A stretch of DNA of 39,478 bases from an uncultured Prevotellaceae bacterium (GTDB lineage: Bacteria > Bacteroidota > Bacteroidia > Bacteroidales > Bacteroidaceae). The notes under the pieces are model-generated. The model had not been told where the DNA came from. It saw only the letters and a program-made list of their open reading frames with translations, and made no database searches. The position numbers and the translations under genes were made by a program. This document shows, piece by piece, positions 22,003-30,608 of the stretch; position 1 is the stretch's first letter, and each line of letters begins with the position of its first letter. Location: positions 1 to 39,478 of the forward strand of contig CALAEY010000074.1 in NCBI GenBank assembly GCA_937891085.1, given 5' to 3'.

Positions 22003-22881
22003 TTACATCGCATTTAAGACTTGTTCCTTGATCTGCTCCAGCTCATCTTTCATCTGTACCACAAGATTTTGCATCTCTGCCTGGTTGCTCTTACTGCCGA
22101 GGGTATTGATCTCCCTACCCATCTCCTGAGCGATGAAGCCCAGTTTCTTGCCTTGTCCAGGTTTGCCTTCCAATGTGTCGATGAAATAGTTCAAATGGTT
22201 AGACAGACGCTGTTTCTCCTCACTGATATCCAGTTTTTCAATGTAGAAAATCAGTTCCTGCTCGAAGCGGTTCTTATCATAGTCCACCTTCAGGTTCTGC
22301 TCCAGTGATGTCTGGATGCGTTCCTTGATGGTATTCACACGTTCTTTCTCGTAAGGTTCAACGGCAGCGAGCAATTTGCCGATATTGGCAATCTTCTCAC
22401 GGAACTTCACCTCCAGAGCCGCACCCTCTTGTCGACGGAAGTCTATAAGCTGCTGAATAGCGTCCTTGATAGCGGCATGTACCACTTCCCACTCTTCTTC
22501 GGTCAGCTCAGCCACTTCCGACTTTGCCATCACGTCTGGAAGACGGAGCAATGTAGCGAACCAGTCGGCTGGCTCTGGGATTCCCGTTGCCTCGGCAATC
22601 GACTTGATGCGCTGATAGTAACTGGCTACCAGTTCCTGATTGATGGGAGTAGCCTGAGAAGCGCCTTCTTTCTGCTCTATCCAGAGGCTGAAATCCACCT
22701 TTCCGCGTTCCAGTGCCTGACCGATTTCTGTTCTGATTTCCATCTCTTTTTCCCTGTACAGCGGAGCCACACGGGTAGTCAGGTCCAACGCCTTACTATT
22801 GAGTGAACGAATCTCAACGTTCACCTTCTTATCTGCCAATTCGGCCACAGCACGACCGAATCCTGTCATTGAAAGTATCAT
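22003..22881 (-). CDS. yicC: YicC-family endoribonuclease
   Basis: A 292-residue YicC/YloC-type protein. The N-terminal MILSMTGFGRA and VEIRSLNSKALDL are diagnostic. The C-terminal FIAQEMGREINTLGSKSNQAEM is the conserved metal-binding DUF1732 block. E. coli YicC is a hexameric ribonuclease acting on small RNA. It is the first gene of the leftward yicC-gmk-nadD operon and lies divergent to tsaB. A -7 element (TATTTTTG, minus strand, 22923-22930) is about 45 bases upstream. Confidence 0.92.
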   Translation of the reverse strand: MILSMTGFGRAVAELADKKVNVEIRSLNSKALDLTTRVAPLYREKEMEIRTEIGQALERGKVDFSLWIEQKEGASQATPINQELVASYYQRIKSIAEATGIPEPADWFATLLRLPDVMAKSEVAELTEEEWEVVHAAIKDAIQQLIDFRRQEGAALEVKFREKIANIGKLLAAVEPYEKERVNTIKERIQTSLEQNLKVDYDKNRFEQELIFYIEKLDISEEKQRLSNHLNYFIDTLEGKPGQGKKLGFIAQEMGREINTLGSKSNQAEMQNLVVQMKDELEQIKEQVLNAM

Positions 22882-22922
22882 CTTTTAAGTTATTTTCGCA
22901 AATGATAATCTATTTTCTGCTG

Positions 22923-22930
22923 CAAAAATA
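22923..22930 (-). promoter_or_regulatory. -7 element of the yicC operon
   Basis: The minus strand reads TATTTTTG, matching TAnnTTTG and followed by CA. No clear -33 TTTG is visible at the right distance. The location in a short divergent intergenic region supports it. Confidence 0.5.
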
Positions 22931-22962
22931 CGCTAATATTTTAATAAGTGAAAATATTGCCG

Positions 22963-22970
22963 TAAATTTG
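22963..22970 (+). promoter_or_regulatory. -7 element of the tsaB operon
   Basis: TAAATTTG matches TAnnTTTG and lies 33 bases before the tsaB ATG at 23004. It makes the reading-frame extension from 22803 unlikely to be translated. No -33 TTTG is obvious. Confidence 0.55.
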
Positions 22971-23003
22971 CGCAATAAAAAGAGAAGGTTATCTGAGAAA
23001 ACT

Positions 23004-23699
23004 ATGTCTTGCATACTACATATAGAAACATCTACCCAGGCCACCAGCGTAGCTGTGAGCCAAGACGGTAGCAACATATTCGAGAAAGTCAAGAAAGAAG
23101 GTTCTTCCAATGCTTCAGTGGATTTAGGGGTGTTTGTAGATGAGGCACTCTCTTTCATCGACAGCCACGCCATTCCGCTGGACGCCGTAGCCGTGAGCTG
23201 CGGACCAGGCTCCTATACGGGTCTGCGCATCGGGGTGTCTATGGCGAAGGGGATCTGCTATGCCAAGAATGTGCCTCTGCTGGGGTTGGAAACGCTGAAG
23301 GTGCTCAGCGTTCCCGTGCTGCTCTATCACGATGAGCTCCCCGATGAGGCGCTGCTCTGCCCCATGATAGATGCCCGCCGCATGGAGGTATATGCCACTG
23401 TGTACAACAGAGCCTTGAAGGAGGTTCGTGCTACTCAGGCCGACATCGTAGATGAGCATACCTATGAGGCATTTTTGGAACAAGGTCCTGTGTATTTCTT
23501 CGGCAACGGGGCTGAGAAATGCAAGGCGAAGATACAGCATCCCAATGCCCATTTCATCGATGGGATACTGCCGTTGGCTACCATGATGGCCCCACTGGCT
23601 GAGCAGGCTATAGCTAAGCAGGACTTCAAGGATGTGGCTTACTTCGAACCTTTCTACCTGAAAGAATTTATCGCAACAACACCGAAAAAACTCTTATAA
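23004..23699 (+). CDS. tsaB: tRNA t6A biosynthesis protein TsaB
   Basis: Partner of TsaD in making threonylcarbamoyl-adenosine at tRNA position 37. A 231-residue protein starting with ILHIETSTQATSVAV, a typical ASKHA N-terminus. SCGPGSYTGLRIGVSMAKGI is the family signature. The frame is open back to 22803, but that part overlaps yicC and lies upstream of the promoter. It is the first gene of a long rightward operon ending with the DUF6377 regulator. The next gene starts one base after its stop. Confidence 0.93.
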   Translation: MSCILHIETSTQATSVAVSQDGSNIFEKVKKEGSSNASVDLGVFVDEALSFIDSHAIPLDAVAVSCGPGSYTGLRIGVSMAKGICYAKNVPLLGLETLKVLSVPVLLYHDELPDEALLCPMIDARRMEVYATVYNRALKEVRATQADIVDEHTYEAFLEQGPVYFFGNGAEKCKAKIQHPNAHFIDGILPLATMMAPLAEQAIAKQDFKDVAYFEPFYLKEFIATTPKKLL

Positions 23700-23700
23700 T

Positions 23701-24342
23701 ATGAGCTTGAAATATAATACCCAACAGAAAAAAATGGCATTGCCAGAGTATGGACGCAGTATCCAGAACATGGTGGACTATGCCGTGACCATCAAGGACA
23801 GAGCAGAGCGCCAGTGGTGTGCCAATACCATCATTGACATCATGGGCAATATGTATCCACACTATCGCGATGTGCCCGACTTCAAGCATAAGCTGTGGGA
23901 TCATCTGGCCATCATGTCCGACTATAAACTGGATATCGACTATCCGTATGAGATCGTACCACAGGAAAAGCTGCACATCAAGCCCAACAGCATCCCCTAC
24001 TCTAACCATAAGATGCGCTATCGCCACTATGGACAGATGCTGGAGAAGCTGATCAAGAAAGCCTGCGAGATGGAAGAGGGCAACGAGAAGGACAATCTGG
24101 TGGCACTGATCTGCAACCATATGCGTAAGGACTATCTAGCTTGGAACAAGGACAGTATGGATGACCAGAAGATCGCTGACGACCTGCATGAGCTCTCTCG
24201 CGGGAAGCTGCATTTCAGCGAGGATCTCCGCCAACTGATGGCCGATCGCATCGACGCTTACTGCAAGCCTAAGAATCCTGCGCCTGCATCCAACAACAAC
24301 GGAAAGCAGCAGAACAACCGGAATAATAAACGTAAATACTAA
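23701..24342 (+). CDS. DUF4290-domain protein
   Basis: A 213-residue cytoplasmic protein of a family found almost only in Bacteroidetes. Recognisable blocks are YNTQQKKMALPEYGRSIQNM, VPDFKHKLWDHLAIMSDY and SNHKMRYRHYGQMLE. The C-terminus is a basic, Asn/Gln/Lys-rich tail that could bind nucleic acid. Function unknown. It sits between tsaB and murA in the same operon, the order usually seen in Bacteroidales, so it behaves as a housekeeping gene. Confidence 0.88.
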   Translation: MSLKYNTQQKKMALPEYGRSIQNMVDYAVTIKDRAERQWCANTIIDIMGNMYPHYRDVPDFKHKLWDHLAIMSDYKLDIDYPYEIVPQEKLHIKPNSIPYSNHKMRYRHYGQMLEKLIKKACEMEEGNEKDNLVALICNHMRKDYLAWNKDSMDDQKIADDLHELSRGKLHFSEDLRQLMADRIDAYCKPKNPAPASNNNGKQQNNRNNKRKY

Positions 24343-24347
24343 ATACT

Positions 24348-25652
24348 ATGGCTTCATTTGTCATTGAGGGCGGCCATCGCCTGCACGGTGAGATTCATCC
24401 ACAAGGTGCGAAGAACGAGGTGCTGGAAATCATCTGCGGCACACTGCTGACTGCAGAGGAGGTTACCGTAAACAACGTGCCTGATATCTTGGATGTGAAC
24501 AACCTCATCCAGCTGATGAGGGATATGGGAGTGAAGGTGACCAAGAAAGGTCTGAACTCCTACGGTTTCCAAGCCGATGATGTGGATCTGAGCTATCTGA
24601 ACAGCGACACATTCATCAAGCGATGCACCTCTCTGCGCGGTTCCATCATGTTGGTTGGTCCGCTGATTGCCCGCTTTGGCAAAGCCCTAATCGCCAAACC
24701 TGGAGGCGACAAGATAGGCAGAAGAAGATTGGATACACATTTTCTGGGCATTCAGAAACTGGGTGCCAGCTTCAATTACATAGAGGACCGCAAAATCTAT
24801 GAGATTACGGCTCCGAAGCTGAAAGGCACGTATATGCTGCTCGATGAGGCTTCTGTGACGGGTACGGCCAATATTGTGATGGCTGCCGTACTGGCTGAGG
24901 GAGTTACTACCATCTATAATGCAGCTTGTGAACCTTACGTACAGCAGCTCTGCCGCATGCTGAATGCCATGGGTGCAAAGATCTCTGGCATAGCCTCCAA
25001 CCTGCTGCGCATCGAAGGTGTGAAAGAACTTCACGGCACCGTTCATCAGGTGCTGCCCGATATGATTGAGGTGGGTAGCTTCATCGGTATGGCTGCCATG
25101 ACACAGAGCGAGGTGACCATCAAGAATGTATCGCAGGAGAACTTAGGCATTATCCCTGAGAGTTTCCGCCGTCTGGGCATCCTTCTGGAGCAGCAAGGCG
25201 ATGATATCATCGTGCCTGCTCAGGAACATTATCAGATAGAGTCCTTTATGGATGGCTCCATCATGACCATTGCCGATGCGCCTTGGCCAGGCTTGACGCC
25301 CGACTTGCTGAGTGTCATCTTGGTGGTGGCTACACAGGCTAAGGGCAGCGTGCTCATCCATCAGAAGATGTTTGAGAGCCGCCTGTTCTTCGTCGATAAG
25401 CTTATTGATATGGGCGCTCAGATCATTCTCTGCGATCCTCACCGTGCTGTGGTCATCGGACACGATCGTAATTTCCGTCTTCGCGGAGGAAATATGACCT
25501 CTCCGGATATCCGCGCGGGCATCGCCCTGCTGATAGCCGCCATGAGTGCCAACGGCACCAGCCATATCCACAACATCGAGCAGATAGACCGAGGTTATCA
25601 GGACATCGAAGGTCGTCTGAACGCCATCGGGGCACGTATAACGCGAATCTAA
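24348..25652 (+). CDS. murA: UDP-GlcNAc 1-carboxyvinyltransferase
   Basis: First committed step of peptidoglycan synthesis, transferring enolpyruvate from PEP to UDP-GlcNAc. The 434 residues include the PEP/UDP-GlcNAc-binding GAKNEVLEI near the N-terminus and RGSIMLVGPLIARFG. The active-site loop reads KPGGDKIGRRRLDTH. The residue equal to the E. coli catalytic Cys115 is Asp121 here, the natural variant that makes MurA insensitive to fosfomycin in Chlamydia and Mycobacterium. It has normal length and no other missing motif. It is co-transcribed with DUF4290 upstream and rimM, whose start lies one base after this stop. Confidence 0.95.
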   Translation: MASFVIEGGHRLHGEIHPQGAKNEVLEIICGTLLTAEEVTVNNVPDILDVNNLIQLMRDMGVKVTKKGLNSYGFQADDVDLSYLNSDTFIKRCTSLRGSIMLVGPLIARFGKALIAKPGGDKIGRRRLDTHFLGIQKLGASFNYIEDRKIYEITAPKLKGTYMLLDEASVTGTANIVMAAVLAEGVTTIYNAACEPYVQQLCRMLNAMGAKISGIASNLLRIEGVKELHGTVHQVLPDMIEVGSFIGMAAMTQSEVTIKNVSQENLGIIPESFRRLGILLEQQGDDIIVPAQEHYQIESFMDGSIMTIADAPWPGLTPDLLSVILVVATQAKGSVLIHQKMFESRLFFVDKLIDMGAQIILCDPHRAVVIGHDRNFRLRGGNMTSPDIRAGIALLIAAMSANGTSHIHNIEQIDRGYQDIEGRLNAIGARITRI

Positions 25653-25653
25653 G

Positions 25654-26214
25654 ATGATCAGGGAAGACGAGGTATATCTGGCGGGCGTTCTGAACAAGCC
25701 ACATGGGACGAAGGGGGAACTGCTGTTCACCATCTCCGATGACACGTTTATGGCGGAGGACGATGAGGAACTGGACTTCATCTTCTGCAGGCTCGACGGC
25801 ATCTTAGTGCCTTTCTATGTGGAGGAATACCGCTTCCGTTCAGACACTACCATGCTGCTGAAGCTGGAGGGGATCGATACGGAAGTACAAGCCAGAAGAT
25901 TGACGGGCGTGGAAGTCTATGCTAAGCAAAACCTCCGTACCCCTGGCGAGGACGAAGAACTGACTTGGGGTTTCTTCCGCGGCTGCACCGTTGAAGACCT
26001 GCAGGCAGGCGACTTAGGTAAAATTGTCAGCGTGGATACCAATACCCTGAACACCTTATTTATTATTAAGCAAGGGGAAAAGGAGCTGATGGTTCCTGCC
26101 CAAGAAGAATTTATAGTAAGCATAGACCGAGTGAAGAGACACATTGTCTTGAACCTTCCTGCTGGATTGCTGACGCTCAATGATCCTGCCAAGGCGAAGG
26201 AGGAGGTCTATTAA
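25654..26214 (+). CDS. rimM: Ribosome maturation factor RimM
   Basis: Assists 30S subunit assembly and binds S19. The 186 residues have the N-terminal beta-barrel (VYLAGVLNKPHGTKGELLF) and the C-terminal PRC-barrel (GKIVSVDTNTLNTLFIIK, then LMVPAQEEFIVSID). It starts one base after murA and ends 11 bases before dxr. Length is normal for Bacteroidetes. Confidence 0.92.
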   Translation: MIREDEVYLAGVLNKPHGTKGELLFTISDDTFMAEDDEELDFIFCRLDGILVPFYVEEYRFRSDTTMLLKLEGIDTEVQARRLTGVEVYAKQNLRTPGEDEELTWGFFRGCTVEDLQAGDLGKIVSVDTNTLNTLFIIKQGEKELMVPAQEEFIVSIDRVKRHIVLNLPAGLLTLNDPAKAKEEVY

Positions 26215-26225
26215 ACAATGAAAGC

Positions 26226-27380
26226 ATGAAAAAGAGAATTGCCATATTAGGTTCTACGGGTTCCATAGGTACTCAGGCACTTCAGGTGATTGAGGAGCAT
26301 AGCGACCTCTATGAAGCCTACGTGCTGACAGCCAACCACCATGTGGACAAGCTGATCGCTCAAGCGCGTAAGTTCTGCCCAGAGGCTGTGGTGATTGCCG
26401 ACGAGAGCCTTTACCCGAGGCTGCAAGAAGCTCTGGCCGATCTGCCTATCAAGTTGTATTGCGGTGCTGAGGCGCTCTGTCAGGTGGTGACGGAAGATCC
26501 TGTGGATATCGTACTCACTGCCTTGGTGGGGTTTGCCGGACTCCGACCAACCATCAGCGCTATCAAGGCACACAAGCCCATCGCGCTGGCCAATAAGGAG
26601 ACCCTTGTGGTGGCTGGCGAACTGATCGATGCGCTGGCCGCAGAGAATCATGTGCCCATCCTGCCCGTTGACTCGGAGCACTCAGCCATCTTCCAGTGCC
26701 TCGTGGGGGAGATCGGTAATCCGATAGAGAAGATCTTGCTCACCGCCTCAGGCGGTCCGTTCCGTACTTTCACTAAGGAACAACTGGCGAACGTCACCAA
26801 GGAACAGGCGCTGAAGCATCCCAACTGGAGCATGGGGGCTAAGATCACCATCGACTCTGCCTCTATGATGAACAAGGGATTTGAGGTGATGGAAGCCCGC
26901 TGGCTCTTCGGGGTTAAACCAGAGCAGATTGAGGTGCTGGTACATCCGCAGAGCATCATACACTCTGCCGTTCAGTTTGAGGACGGAGCCATCAAGGCAC
27001 AGTTGGGCATGCCTGATATGCGCATCCCTATCCAGTACGCCTTCAGCTATTCAGACCGACTGCATTCCGACTTCCCACGCATCGACTTCGATCTCTGCCG
27101 ACAGCTGACTTTCGAGCATCCGGATACGGAAAAGTTCCGCAACTTGGCACTGGCTTTCGAGGCCATCCGCAGGGGCGGAAACATGCCTTGCATCATCAAT
27201 GCGGCCAACGAGATTGCCAATGCAGCCTTCCTGCATGATGAGGTGTCTTTCCTGGGCATGAGCGATGTCATCGAACAGACGATGCAGCAGGCCAGCTTCA
27301 TCCAGAAGCCAACCTTCGACGACTATATGGAGACCGACCGTGAGGCAAGGGAGATTGCCCAGTCATTTATAAAGAAATAA
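26226..27380 (+). CDS. dxr: 1-deoxy-D-xylulose 5-phosphate reductoisomerase
   Basis: Second step of the MEP isoprenoid pathway, NADPH-dependent. The 384 residues begin with the NADPH-binding ILGSTGSIGTQAL. The metal/substrate block PVDSEHSAIFQCLVG, the flexible-loop region TASGGPFRTF, SMGAKITIDSASMMNKGFEVMEA and HPQSIIHSAVQF are all intact. It stands between rimM and rseP in the operon, the usual order in Bacteroidales. Confidence 0.96.
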   Translation: MKKRIAILGSTGSIGTQALQVIEEHSDLYEAYVLTANHHVDKLIAQARKFCPEAVVIADESLYPRLQEALADLPIKLYCGAEALCQVVTEDPVDIVLTALVGFAGLRPTISAIKAHKPIALANKETLVVAGELIDALAAENHVPILPVDSEHSAIFQCLVGEIGNPIEKILLTASGGPFRTFTKEQLANVTKEQALKHPNWSMGAKITIDSASMMNKGFEVMEARWLFGVKPEQIEVLVHPQSIIHSAVQFEDGAIKAQLGMPDMRIPIQYAFSYSDRLHSDFPRIDFDLCRQLTFEHPDTEKFRNLALAFEAIRRGGNMPCIINAANEIANAAFLHDEVSFLGMSDVIEQTMQQASFIQKPTFDDYMETDREAREIAQSFIKK

Positions 27381-27395
27381 TAACAGATAAGATTG

Positions 27396-28724
27396 ATGGA
27401 AACTTTTTTGATTAAAGCAATACAACTGATGATGAGCCTCTCTATCTTGGTGCTCATCCACGAATACGGACACTTTCTCTTCGCACGCCTCTTCAAGACC
27501 CGTGTGACGAAGTTCTGCATCTTCTTCGACCCTTGGTTCACCTTATTTAAATATAAACCCAAGAACAGTGAAACGGAGTATGCAATGGGTTGGCTGCCTC
27601 TGGGCGGCTATACGCAGATTGCGGGTATGATAGACGAGACGCAAGATGCCAAAGACCTGAGCGAAGAGGTGCAGCCGTGGGAGTTCCGCGCCAAGCCTGC
27701 TTGGCAAAGGCTCTTTATCATGATTGGCGGTGTGCTGTTCAACTTCCTGTTGGCACTCTTCATCTACTCCATGATTCTGTTCACTTGGGGCGACAGCTAT
27801 ATCGACCTCCAGAAAGCGCCTCTCGGTATGGATTTCAGCGAGACGGGGCACTATGCTGGTTTCCAAGACGGTGATGTGCTGATTTCTGCCGATGGCAAGG
27901 CGCTCACCCGCATGGGAACAGACATGCTGACCGCCATCATCGATGCGAAAGAAGTGACGGTGCTGCGTGAGGGTGTGGAAAAGACGCTGACCATGCCTGA
28001 CGACCTGATGAACCGCATCTTGGCAGACAGCATCCGCTTTGCCGACTTCCGCTATCCGTTCGTGCTCGACAGCGTGCTGACGGGAAAACCTGCAGCTGCT
28101 GCCGGACTGATGAAGGGTGATAGCATCACCAAGATGAACGGCAAGCCTATAGCCTATTTCGACTTCCGTGAGGAGATGGCTAAACGCATGGAAAGTCAGG
28201 ATACCAATCATGAGGTGACTCTGACCTACTTCCGTAATGGAATGGAGCGGACCACCACTTTAACGACCGATGAGAACTACCAGATGGGTGTATTGGTGGA
28301 TTATGCCAGTCGTATGCCTATCGTCACCAGAACCTATGGATTCTTCGAGTCGTTCCCTGCCGGTATCTCCTTGGGTGTCAGCACCCTGACGGGCTACGTC
28401 AGCCAGATGAAGTACGTCTTCTCTAAGGAAGGTGTGAAGCAGCTGGGTGGTTTCGGCACCATCGGAAGCATTTTCCCTGCCACTTGGGATTGGCACCAGT
28501 TCTGGACCATGACGGCCTTCCTGAGCATCATCTTGGCGTTCATGAACATTCTGCCTATTCCGGCTTTGGACGGCGGACATGTGTTGTTCTTGCTCTACGA
28601 GATCATCACCCGACGCAAGCCGAGCGATAAGTTCATGGAGCGGGCACAGATCACGGGCATGGTGATACTCTTTGCCTTGCTGATCTGGGCTAACTTCAAT
28701 GATATCCTGAGATTCTTATTCTAA
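27396..28724 (+). CDS. rseP: RseP-type site-2 metalloprotease
   Basis: Intramembrane zinc protease that cleaves membrane-bound regulators after a first cut. A 442-residue protein starting at the ATG at 27396; a TTG one codon upstream is ignored. The zinc motif HEYGH (residues 22-26) is in the first membrane helix. Two PDZ domains are in the middle (about 150-290, around AGFQDGDVLISADG and AGLMKGDSITKMNG). The third zinc ligand motif NILPIPALDGGH is near the C-terminus. It follows dxr by 15 bases. Its local substrate is unknown, since no anti-sigma factor gene is seen in the window. Confidence 0.94.
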   Translation: METFLIKAIQLMMSLSILVLIHEYGHFLFARLFKTRVTKFCIFFDPWFTLFKYKPKNSETEYAMGWLPLGGYTQIAGMIDETQDAKDLSEEVQPWEFRAKPAWQRLFIMIGGVLFNFLLALFIYSMILFTWGDSYIDLQKAPLGMDFSETGHYAGFQDGDVLISADGKALTRMGTDMLTAIIDAKEVTVLREGVEKTLTMPDDLMNRILADSIRFADFRYPFVLDSVLTGKPAAAAGLMKGDSITKMNGKPIAYFDFREEMAKRMESQDTNHEVTLTYFRNGMERTTTLTTDENYQMGVLVDYASRMPIVTRTYGFFESFPAGISLGVSTLTGYVSQMKYVFSKEGVKQLGGFGTIGSIFPATWDWHQFWTMTAFLSIILAFMNILPIPALDGGHVLFLLYEIITRRKPSDKFMERAQITGMVILFALLIWANFNDILRFLF

Positions 28725-28730
28725 CTAGAC

Positions 28731-28736
28731 AGGAGG
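28731..28736 (+). promoter_or_regulatory. Strong Shine-Dalgarno sequence
   Basis: AGGAGG lies 7 bases before the ATG of the DUF6377 gene. Nearly all other genes here lack such a site, as usual for Bacteroidetes, so this near-perfect anti-SD match is unusual. Confidence 0.6.
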
Positions 28737-28743
28737 ATATCGC

Positions 28744-30405
28744 ATGAAAAAGACGATGACATACCGGCTGATAGCCATCCTTTGTTTAGGATGGCTGACG
28801 GTGTCATCTGCCTTTGCAACCGACAACCTCCGCCAACTGTTCGACTCCCTGAATACGGAGATCTCCCACAAGCGCATCTTCGTGGAGCAGAAGAAGCAGC
28901 GCATCGACCAGATCAAGCAGGAACTGCTGTCGCCCGACACCAGCCTACAGCATCGGTATGATGTCTATACGAAGCTCTACAACGAATACCGCAAGTTCGT
29001 GGTTGACTCTGCCATCACCTATGCCAGCAGGAGCCTCGATATAGCCATCGCCATGAACAAGCCGCTGCTGCGCTACCGCTCAGAGTTCGAGCTGTCTATC
29101 CTCTACGCTATGCACGGCATGTTCTGGCAGGCAGAGGATCTGCTGAAGCAGTATCAGTCGTCCGACCTGCCCCCAGAGATGCACGAGCTGTATTTCTATG
29201 CCCGCAGCCGATTGCTGAACTACTATATGTACACCTCTAACCGCTCTCAGGAGTTGCTCTACCAAGCCTATATGGACTCACTCTATCGGAGCTATACCGA
29301 CACGCTCTCCTACGACTATCGGTCCACGAAGGCACAGCGGGAGCCCAATCCGGCTAAGCGCGACATAGAGATGCGTAAGGTGATGGACAGCCTGCCCGTT
29401 GGCTCGCCCGAATACGCTATAGCAGCCAACTGGATCGCTTCTCAGGAAAGCATGAACCAGAAACCTGATGAGCAGAAAGCACTCTTCATCCGTTCGGCCA
29501 TTGCCGACATCCGCAATGCCATCCGCGAGACCCAGTCGCTCTACTCGCTCTCCCTGATCTGCTACCGCGAGGGCGATGTCAGCAGTGCCTTCCGCTATGC
29601 ACAGTCTTCGTTCGAAGATGCTACTACAGCGGGCATTCAGTTCCGCATCGCACAGGTGTCTGAGTTCTACTCCACCATCAATGAAGCCTACCAAATCTAC
29701 GAACAGGAGGTGCGCAACCGTCTACAATACCTACTGATCTTGCTGGGTGTGATTTCTGTGTGCCTCATCATCTCGGTATTCTATATCGTGCGACAGCTCC
29801 GCAAGATCATGCGCATCCGTAAAGACCTGTCGGAGAGCAACGAGAAGTTGCAGAAGCTCAACTTGGCGCTGAGTGAGGTCAATACACAGCTTAACGACAA
29901 CAATGAGGAGCTTTCCAGATACAATACGCTGAAAGAGCAATACATCGCTCAGTTCTTCAACATCTGTTCGGGCTATATCGACAAGATAGGCGACTATCAG
30001 AAATCGCTTTATAAACTGGCCATCAACAAGAAGTATGATGACCTGATCAAGAACCTGAAGTCCACCTCCGTCATCGATGAGGAACTGGAGGAGCTCTACC
30101 ACCATTTCGACATCATCTTCTTGCGACTCTACCCTACCTTCGTAGAAGACATGAATGCCCTGCTGCGTGACGAGGAGCACATCGTGCTGAAGCCTGGAGT
30201 GCTGCTCAACAAAGAACTGCGTATCTATGCCCTGCTGCGCTTAGGCTTCTCCGATGGGGAGCAGATAGCCAACTTCCTGCATTGTTCGGTGAGCACCATC
30301 TACAACTACAAGACGAAGATGCGCAACAAAGCGAAAGGAAACAAAGAATACTTTGATGAGCAAGTGATGCAGATTGGCTTGGGAAGTCCAAGGGAAAATG
30401 GCTAA
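28744..30405 (+). CDS. DUF6377-domain membrane transcriptional regulator
   Basis: A 553-residue sensor-regulator. It has a signal sequence (YRLIAILCLGWLTVSSAFA) and a helical TPR-like periplasmic region (about 30-320). One membrane helix (LLILLGVISVCLIISVFYIV, about 327-350) precedes a coiled-coil linker rich in Glu, Asn and Leu, and then a cytoplasmic DUF6377 domain. The C-terminus has a LuxR-like helix-turn-helix (IYALLRLGFSDGEQIANFLH, then CSVSTIYNYKTKMRNKAK). This one-component arrangement is typical of Bacteroidetes. It follows rseP by 19 bases with a strong SD. Being next to a site-2 protease, it might be a proteolysis-controlled regulator, but that is speculation. Confidence 0.87.
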   Translation: MKKTMTYRLIAILCLGWLTVSSAFATDNLRQLFDSLNTEISHKRIFVEQKKQRIDQIKQELLSPDTSLQHRYDVYTKLYNEYRKFVVDSAITYASRSLDIAIAMNKPLLRYRSEFELSILYAMHGMFWQAEDLLKQYQSSDLPPEMHELYFYARSRLLNYYMYTSNRSQELLYQAYMDSLYRSYTDTLSYDYRSTKAQREPNPAKRDIEMRKVMDSLPVGSPEYAIAANWIASQESMNQKPDEQKALFIRSAIADIRNAIRETQSLYSLSLICYREGDVSSAFRYAQSSFEDATTAGIQFRIAQVSEFYSTINEAYQIYEQEVRNRLQYLLILLGVISVCLIISVFYIVRQLRKIMRIRKDLSESNEKLQKLNLALSEVNTQLNDNNEELSRYNTLKEQYIAQFFNICSGYIDKIGDYQKSLYKLAINKKYDDLIKNLKSTSVIDEELEELYHHFDIIFLRLYPTFVEDMNALLRDEEHIVLKPGVLLNKELRIYALLRLGFSDGEQIANFLHCSVSTIYNYKTKMRNKAKGNKEYFDEQVMQIGLGSPRENG

Positions 30406-30532
30406 AATCTGATTTAACCCGTCTACATTTTTTATTACAACCTTTTTCGCTAGTTATTTGATAATAAAGCTGTTACAAAAAAGTTAGCCCTACATAAAGA
30501 TATTTATAATAGGTTATTTCGGTAATCTTGAG

Positions 30533-30540
30533 TATATTTG
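30533..30540 (+). promoter_or_regulatory. -7 element of the oxidoreductase-DUF1080 pair
   Basis: TATATTTG followed by CAATG, a perfect TAnnTTTG match, about 70 bases before the ATG at 30609. No TTTG -33 box is clear. The 203-base spacer to the DUF6377 gene is AT-rich and has no gene. Confidence 0.65.
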
Positions 30541-30608
30541 CAATGCTGAAACGAGTGTTCAGCAGGGAAATGCTAATATAAATTCAATAAAAATAATTGA
30601 AAAGTACC

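Noticed and set aside
22803..23003. Longer TsaB start
   Set aside because: It overlaps yicC on the other strand and precedes the -7 element. The TsaB family begins at the ATG at 23004.
25143..25802. Long minus-strand reading frame opposite murA/rimM
   Set aside because: It is a shadow of the well-supported murA and rimM genes, has low-complexity Ser runs and matches no family.
27543..28211. Minus-strand reading frame opposite rseP
   Set aside because: It is His/Gln-rich, typical of antisense shadow translation. rseP on the plus strand has all its motifs.
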